The notes under the pieces: model-generated
Told to the model about the DNA's origin: nothing
The model's database searches: none
Seen by the model: the letters and a program-made list of their open reading frames with translations, nothing else
NCBI RefSeq assembly: GCF_038561965.1
Contig: NZ_CP139348.1
Span: 4,092,001 to 4,156,000 of the forward strand
Origin: Stutzerimonas stutzeri
Lineage (GTDB): Bacteria; Pseudomonadota; Gammaproteobacteria; Pseudomonadales; Pseudomonadaceae
DNA length: 64,000 nucleotides
Direction of reading: 5' to 3'
Position numbers and translations under genes: made by a program
Shown here: piece after piece, positions 59,748-64,000 of the stretch
Layout of the letters: each line of letters opens with the position of its first letter
How positions within the stretch are numbered: position 1 is the first letter of the stretch

Positions 59748-60862
59748 TGGCGCGCATGGTGGAGTTGCATGCGCTTGGCCTGTTCCTGCTGCTGGCATCG
59801 ACAACACCGGCAGCCTGCACATTGACGCAAGAGCCGGGCGGGAAACCGGATTACGCCTGCCTGCGGGAAACCTACAGCCGGCCGTCGGCGCAATGGCCGG
59901 CGCCCCAGGTGGACGGCGATGTCGCCTGGCAGGAACTGGGGCCGCTGCCCGACCGCGCGCCCTCGCCCCACGGGCAACCCTTTAGCGAAGCCCGCGCCGC
60001 ACTCGGCGAACAGCTGTTCTTCGATCCGAAACTGTCGCGCTCCGGACAGATTGCCTGCGCATCCTGTCACGAGCCCGATCTCGCCTTCGCCGACGGCCGC
60101 AAGGTTTCGTTCGGCCACGACCGCCAGGCGGGACGGCGCAACTCGCCGAGCGTGGTGATGAGCGGCTTCACCCAGCACCCCTTCTGGGATGGCCGGGCGC
60201 AGGGTCTGGAAGGACAGGCGCTGATGCCGGTGGTCGACTCGCTGGAGATGGCCTTCAGCATCGAGGAGCTGCTGATGCGCCTGAACGCCGACTCAACCTA
60301 TCGCGATCGCTTCGCCGCAGTATTCGGCGAAACGACCATCCAGGCCGACATGCTACGTCAGGCGCTGGCCAACTATCAGCGCACGCTGGTGCGCTTCGCC
60401 CGCAACACGCGCTTTGAGCGCTTCCTGCGTGGTCAGCACGATGCGCTGGACGACCGCCAACTGCACGGCCTGCATCTGTTCCGCACCAAGGCACGCTGCA
60501 TGAACTGTCATCACGGCGCTACATTGAGCGATGACCAGTTCCATAACGCCGGCATGACCTATTACGGTCGCAAGTACGAAGATCTGGGGCGCTATGAGGT
60601 GACCGGCAAGGTAGAGGATGTGGGTCGGTTCCGTACCCCGTCGCTGCGCCTGGTAAGCAAGACCGGGCCATGGCTACACAACGGCCTGTTCCCTGATCTG
60701 ATGGGCGTGCTCAATTTCTACAACGTAGGCATGCCCAGGCCAAAACCAACCGCCGCACAGCGGGACGACCCGCTCTTTCCGCAGACGTCGCCGCGCTTCA
60801 AGGCACTGAATCTCAGCAGCGATGAGCTAAGCGCCTTACGCAGCTTTCTCGACGCCTTATAA
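59747..60862 (+). CDS. di-haem MauG/cytochrome c peroxidase family protein
   Basis: 371 residues; the ATG overlaps the receptor TGA (TGATG). A hydrophobic N-terminal export segment (LGLFLLLASTTPAA) precedes the mature part; Cys follows but the lipobox is poor. Two haem c motifs CASCH (104-108) and CMNCH (251-255) are present. Conserved CCP features are GEQLFFDPKLS, RRNSPSVVMSGF, FWDGRAQGLEGQAL and FRTPSLRLVSKTGPWLHNG. It acts in the periplasm as peroxidase or MauG-type oxidase. Overlap with the receptor gene implies joint function. It is a paralogue by context, not the usual stand-alone CcpA. Confidence 0.93.
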   Translation: MARMVELHALGLFLLLASTTPAACTLTQEPGGKPDYACLRETYSRPSAQWPAPQVDGDVAWQELGPLPDRAPSPHGQPFSEARAALGEQLFFDPKLSRSGQIACASCHEPDLAFADGRKVSFGHDRQAGRRNSPSVVMSGFTQHPFWDGRAQGLEGQALMPVVDSLEMAFSIEELLMRLNADSTYRDRFAAVFGETTIQADMLRQALANYQRTLVRFARNTRFERFLRGQHDALDDRQLHGLHLFRTKARCMNCHHGATLSDDQFHNAGMTYYGRKYEDLGRYEVTGKVEDVGRFRTPSLRLVSKTGPWLHNGLFPDLMGVLNFYNVGMPRPKPTAAQRDDPLFPQTSPRFKALNLSSDELSALRSFLDAL

Positions 60863-60982
60863 ACCAGATGGAAACGCTCGGCTCGGCCGTCATCGGGCAG
60901 GGCTCAAGAACGGCAGCAGCTGTCTGCCAGCGATTACGATGCGTTGGATTCATCGCCAGGAAAGATGCTGGCGAGCACTGTT

Positions 60983-61003
60983 CCCGGCAGCTGGGCTGCC
61001 GGG
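60983..61003. terminator. hairpin between the peroxidase gene and rnk
   Basis: A perfect nine-base stem CCCGGCAGC/GCTGCCGGG with loop TGG lies in the 166-base gap where the two genes converge. No T-run follows on either strand. Confidence 0.45.
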
Positions 61004-61028
61004 CAACGGAGGGAGCAGGCGCTTAGGG

Positions 61029-61433
61029 TCAGAACGGATCGCCAGCCGCTTCAGGCTGATACTCGATGGCGAGCAGGGTCAGCTTGATGATCTTGCCGGC
61101 CGGGGTTGGCCAGTCGATGTGCTGGCCGACGCTCATGCCCAGCAGCGCGGTGCCGACCGGCGCCAGGACCGATACGGTGCCTTCCTTGCCGGCATCGTGC
61201 GGGTAGACCAGCGTCAGGTGATATTCCTTGCCAGTTCCCTCATCGAGGCAATGCACCCGCGAGTTCATGGTCACGACGCCCGCAGGCATCTCGCTGCGTT
61301 CCACGATCTGCGCCCGCGACAGTTCCTGCTCGAGCGCTTCGGCAGCCGGACCGTAGTCGTCAAGGCTGTCGAGCAGCCGCTCAAGGCGCTGCAGATCGAG
61401 TTGGGTAAGGATGATCGGCGGTGCACTGGTCAT
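61029..61433 (-). CDS. rnk: regulator of nucleoside diphosphate kinase Rnk
   Basis: 134 residues from the ATG at 61433; an upstream TTG lies too close to AGGAG to be the start. It has a short N-terminal coiled-coil (ILTQLDLQRLERLLDSL) and a C-terminal GreA/GreB-type FKBP-like domain (VTMNSRVHCLDEGTGKEYHLTLVYP, LSVGQHIDWPTPAG). Rnk binds RNA polymerase near the secondary channel region but lacks the Gre acidic tip. In Pseudomonas it modulates ndk and alginate. Expression follows its own promoter in the gap from cyaY. Confidence 0.93.
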   Translation of the reverse strand: MTSAPPIILTQLDLQRLERLLDSLDDYGPAAEALEQELSRAQIVERSEMPAGVVTMNSRVHCLDEGTGKEYHLTLVYPHDAGKEGTVSVLAPVGTALLGMSVGQHIDWPTPAGKIIKLTLLAIEYQPEAAGDPF

Positions 61434-61470
61434 GGGTTCTGGCAAGCTCCTGCGAAAAGTTAAAAGACGA

Positions 61471-61503
61471 AAAAAGCAAAACCCCGCCCGAAGGCGGGGT
61501 TTT
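61471..61503 (-). terminator. terminator of cyaY
   Basis: An 11-base stem AAAACCCCGCC, loop CGAA, GGCGGGGTTTT. On the minus strand it runs into a GCTTTTTT tract, so it ends cyaY transcription ahead of rnk. Confidence 0.92.
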
Positions 61504-61554
61504 GTTGACCTGCGAAAGACACTATCACAGCAGCCCGAATAAGCAAGACCCCTG

Positions 61555-61585
61555 CCTGCAGGCCTCGGATTACAAGGCCTGCAGG
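61555..61585. repeat. 11-base perfect inverted repeat beyond cyaY
   Basis: CCTGCAGGCCT and AGGCCTGCAGG are separated by nine bases, starting ten bases after the cyaY stop codon and before its T-rich terminator. Each arm contains the palindrome AGGCCT, so it could form a hairpin or bind a dimeric protein. Confidence 0.7.
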
Positions 61586-61594
61586 TGCTATGAG

Positions 61595-61927
61595 TCAGAT
61601 ATCCTCGAACTCCATGGCTTCGCCACCCTGCTCCAGCGTCACCCGCGTCAGCAGTTCACCGAGGCGTTCGCCGCTGGCATCGCACAGCCACAGCTGGCTG
61701 CCCTCGTCGTAGTCGAAATGAAAGCCGCCGGAGCGAGCCGCGACCCACAACTGACGCAGCGCAGGCTGACGGCTCAGGATCAGCTGGCTACCGTTGGCGA
61801 AACGCACAGTCAGCACACCAGCGGAATTTTCCAGGTCGATGTCCATGCTGGTGTCATCGAATACGTCCTCGACACTCTCCTGCACAGCATCGATCAGATC
61901 GTGATAACGGGCTTCACTCAGGCTCAT
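61595..61927 (-). CDS. cyaY: frataxin-like iron donor CyaY
   Basis: 110 residues from MSLSEARYHDLIDAV, with GAGGAAG upstream. The acidic first helix (VQESVEDVFDDTSMDIDLENSAG), the NGSQLILSRQPALRQLWVAARSGGFHFDY beta sheet and Trp are as in the frataxin family. It supplies or gates iron for Fe-S cluster assembly. It is transcribed divergently from lptM. Confidence 0.96.
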   Translation of the reverse strand: MSLSEARYHDLIDAVQESVEDVFDDTSMDIDLENSAGVLTVRFANGSQLILSRQPALRQLWVAARSGGFHFDYDEGSQLWLCDASGERLGELLTRVTLEQGGEAMEFEDI

Positions 61928-62115
61928 GCAACACTTCCTCGAATTGTCCTGCGCGCGACCCTGCCGCACGCGATGGCGGCGAGCTTAGCAGGGGGCGGTC
62001 GAATCAAGCGAGCCGCCGGCCAGCATGGCCGCCGTGTGACGTGCTGCTCGCATAGGCAATCCGCTGGGTGCTGGGTATACTCCGGCGATTAGATTTTTCA
62101 AGGATTCCAGTCCCC

Positions 62116-62256
62116 ATGAAGCGTCTCCTGCTTCCCTTCATTGCTCTCGCCGTCTTCGCCGCCGCGCTCAGCGGTTGCGGCCAGAAAGGTCCGTTGTACC
62201 TACCGGATGACGAGCAAGCCGTCAAAGAACGTTCCAAAGATCGTTTCGAACTCTAA
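62116..62256 (+). CDS. lptM: LPS-assembly lipoprotein LptM (YifL)
   Basis: 46 residues. A lipoprotein signal with lipobox LSGC leads into the invariant short mature start [10 protein letters not shown]. LptM binds the LptD-LptE translocon and supports its oxidation. The start was set at the Met before KRLLLPF, with AAGGA upstream; in-frame codons before it do not look coding. It leads the lptM-lysA-dapF set, with lysA 12 bases after. Confidence 0.95.
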   Translation: MKRLLLPFIALAVFAAALSGCGQKGPLYLPDDEQAVKERSKDRFEL

Positions 62257-62268
62257 AGGAGGCTGTTC

Positions 62269-63516
62269 ATGGAGGCCTTCTCGTACCGCGACGGTCAACT
62301 CTTCGCGGAAGGCGTGGCACTGCCCGCACTTGCGCAACGCTTCGGCACCCCGACCTATGTCTATTCCCGCGCGCACATCGAAGCCCAGTATCGGGCCTAT
62401 GCCGATGCGCTGGATGGCATGCCACATCTGGTCTGTTTTGCCGTCAAAGCCAATTCCAACCTAGGCGTGCTGAATGTGCTGGCGCGCCTAGGTGCGGGCT
62501 TCGATATCGTTTCGCGCGGTGAGCTGGAGCGCGTGCTGGCCGCCGGTGGGCAGCCGGACCGTATCGTCTTCTCCGGCGTTGGCAAGACCCGCGACGACAT
62601 GCGCCGTGCGCTGGAAGTCGGCGTGCACTGCTTCAACGTGGAATCCACCGATGAGCTGGAGCGCCTGCAGCAGGTCGCCGCCGAGCTCGGCACAAAGGCG
62701 CCGGTGTCGCTACGGGTCAATCCAGACGTCGATGCCGGCACCCACCCGTACATTTCCACAGGCCTGAAAGAGAACAAGTTCGGCATCGATATCGACAACG
62801 CCGAGACGGCCTATGCCCGTGCAGCCGAGCTGCCGAACCTGGAAGTGGTCGGCGTCGATTGCCACATCGGTTCGCAGCTGACCAGCTTGCCGCCCTTCCT
62901 CGATGCCCTCGACCGCCTGCTGGCGTTGGTCGATCGCTTGGCGGAACGCGGCATCCAGATCCGTCACCTGGATCTGGGCGGCGGCCTCGGCGTGCGTTAC
63001 CGCGACGAGCAGCCACCGCTGGCCGGTGACTACATCCAGGCCGTACGTCAGCGTATCGAAGGCCGCGGGCTGGCGCTGGTGTTCGAACCGGGCCGTTCCA
63101 TCGTCGCGAATGCCGGCGTATTGCTGACCCGCGTGGAATACCTCAAGCACACCGCGCACAAGGATTTCGCCATCGTCGATGCAGCGATGAACGACCTGAT
63201 CCGTCCAGCCCTGTATCAGGCCTGGATGAATGTCATCGCGGTGCAACCGCACGAAGGCGATACACGTCGTTACGACATCGTCGGTCCGATCTGCGAAACC
63301 GGTGATTTCCTCGCCAAGGATCGTGAGCTGACCCTGGCCGAAGGCGATCTGCTGGCAGTGTGTTCGGCTGGCGCCTACGGCTTCGTCATGAGCTCCAACT
63401 ACAACACCCGCGGCCGCGCCGCCGAGGTGCTGGTGGACGGTGACCAGGCGTTTGAAGTGCGCCGTCGCGAGAGCGTTCAGGAGCTATACGCCGGCGAAAG
63501 CCTGCTGCCCACTTGA
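62269..63516 (+). CDS. lysA: diaminopimelate decarboxylase
   Basis: 415 residues, standard length, with GGAGG ahead of the ATG. It is a fold-III PLP enzyme that decarboxylates meso-diaminopimelate to lysine. The PLP lysine is in [34 protein letters not shown] and the catalytic [11 protein letters not shown] are all visible. It is cotranscribed with lptM and dapF, which makes the same substrate. Confidence 0.98.
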   Translation: MEAFSYRDGQLFAEGVALPALAQRFGTPTYVYSRAHIEAQYRAYADALDGMPHLVCFAVKANSNLGVLNVLARLGAGFDIVSRGELERVLAAGGQPDRIVFSGVGKTRDDMRRALEVGVHCFNVESTDELERLQQVAAELGTKAPVSLRVNPDVDAGTHPYISTGLKENKFGIDIDNAETAYARAAELPNLEVVGVDCHIGSQLTSLPPFLDALDRLLALVDRLAERGIQIRHLDLGGGLGVRYRDEQPPLAGDYIQAVRQRIEGRGLALVFEPGRSIVANAGVLLTRVEYLKHTAHKDFAIVDAAMNDLIRPALYQAWMNVIAVQPHEGDTRRYDIVGPICETGDFLAKDRELTLAEGDLLAVCSAGAYGFVMSSNYNTRGRAAEVLVDGDQAFEVRRRESVQELYAGESLLPT

Positions 63517-63526
63517 GGCCAAGATC

Positions 63527-64000
63527 ATGCTTCTGCGCTTTACCAAGATGCACGGTCTGGGCAACGACTTCATGGTCGTCGACCTGGTCAGCCAGCACGC
63601 ACACATCCAGCCTAAGCACGCCAAGCAGTGGGGCGACCGCCACACCGGCATCGGCTTCGACCAACTGCTGATCGTCGAACCACCACAGAACCCGGACGTG
63701 GATTTTCGCTACCGCATCTTCAATTCCGACGGTTCGGAAGTGGAGCAATGCGGTAACGGCGCGCGCTGCTTCGCCCGCTTCGTGGTCGACAAGCGCCTGA
63801 CCGTCAAACGCAAGATCAAGGTCGAAACCAAGGGCGGCATGATCGAGCTGGACATCCGCCCCGACGGCCAGATCCGCGTCGACATGGGCCAGCCCCGACT
63901 GGTACCGGCCGATATCCCGTTCCAGGCCGAGCAGGAAGGCCTGAGTTACCCACTCGAGGTCGATGGACAGCGCGTCGAGCTGGCCGCCGTGTCGATGGGT
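63527..64000 (+). CDS. dapF: diaminopimelate epimerase, N-terminal part
   Basis: Partial: 158 codons, cut by the right edge. It converts LL- to meso-diaminopimelate by a two-cysteine mechanism. The start [19 protein letters not shown] and the first active-site cysteine in EQCGNGARC are present; the second cysteine would lie beyond the window. It follows lysA by 10 bases. Confidence 0.97.
   Translation, partial: MLLRFTKMHGLGNDFMVVDLVSQHAHIQPKHAKQWGDRHTGIGFDQLLIVEPPQNPDVDFRYRIFNSDGSEVEQCGNGARCFARFVVDKRLTVKRKIKVETKGGMIELDIRPDGQIRVDMGQPRLVPADIPFQAEQEGLSYPLEVDGQRVELAAVSMG

Noticed and set aside
55274..60862. Claim that this is a methanobactin operon
   Set aside because: No precursor peptide, MbnB/MbnC-like biosynthesis genes or MbnP-like partner are visible; only the receptor and peroxidase pairing is shared.

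Overview
The window is one 64 kb piece of a gamma-proteobacterial chromosome, almost certainly from the Pseudomonadaceae. The evidence is the pilMNOPQ-aroK-aroB-damX order, the algP/algQ/dsbB/hemYXDC/algR/algZ/argH block, the ppx/ppk convergent pair, the class I adenylate cyclase and rnk/cyaY/lptM/lysA/dapF. The NnrS gene and overall content suggest the Pseudomonas stutzeri (Stutzerimonas) group, but that is an inference. Base composition is GC-rich except for a visible dip over the pilus operon. No tRNA, rRNA, insertion sequence, prophage or CRISPR array was found.

Layout. 1-10.3 kb (minus strand): the 5' part of gltB, then the co-directional set pilM-pilN-pilO-pilP-pilQ-aroK-aroB-damX-like, which joins type IV pilus assembly to the shikimate pathway. 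10.4-20.4 kb: divergent PBP1A (mrcA), convergent malic enzyme, a secreted nuclease, rpmE, then priA, argS and an FtsN-like SPOR protein. 20.4-30 kb (mostly minus): a ferredoxin/flavin reductase, ubiD, rho, trxA, then ppx facing ppk, and hemB. 30-38 kb: elbB, a hotdog thioesterase, an MHYT-GGDEF-EAL c-di-GMP protein, and a minus-strand run of yaiI, a LysE-type exporter, a TerC-type protein, a small MscS channel and the ABC-F factor yheS. 38-47 kb: algP, algQ, dsbB, the haem genes hemC-hemD-hemX-hemY and the two-component pair algZ-algR. 47-52.4 kb (plus): argH, a P-loop kinase-like gene, a GNAT protein, nnrS and three small poorly known genes. 52.4-55.3 kb: cyaA.

55.27-60.86 kb is the clearest accessory segment. 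A Fur-box-like sequence lies at the cyaA stop codon. It is followed by an ECF sigma factor (FecI type), its FecR-type regulator, a TonB-dependent receptor with an N-terminal signalling domain, and a MauG/cytochrome c peroxidase-type di-haem protein whose start codon overlaps the receptor stop codon. This looks like a self-regulated uptake system with a dedicated periplasmic redox enzyme. The combination recalls the receptor plus MbnH-type peroxidase pairs of methanobactin loci, but no MbnP-like partner or peptide precursor is visible. It is the best candidate here for an undescribed system.

60.9-64 kb returns to conserved chromosome: rnk, cyaY, lptM, lysA and the 5' part of dapF. Several starts were placed inside longer open frames on family and ribosome-binding-site grounds, including non-ATG starts for priA (TTG), hemB, hemX, hemD, algZ, fecI and the receptor (GTG).
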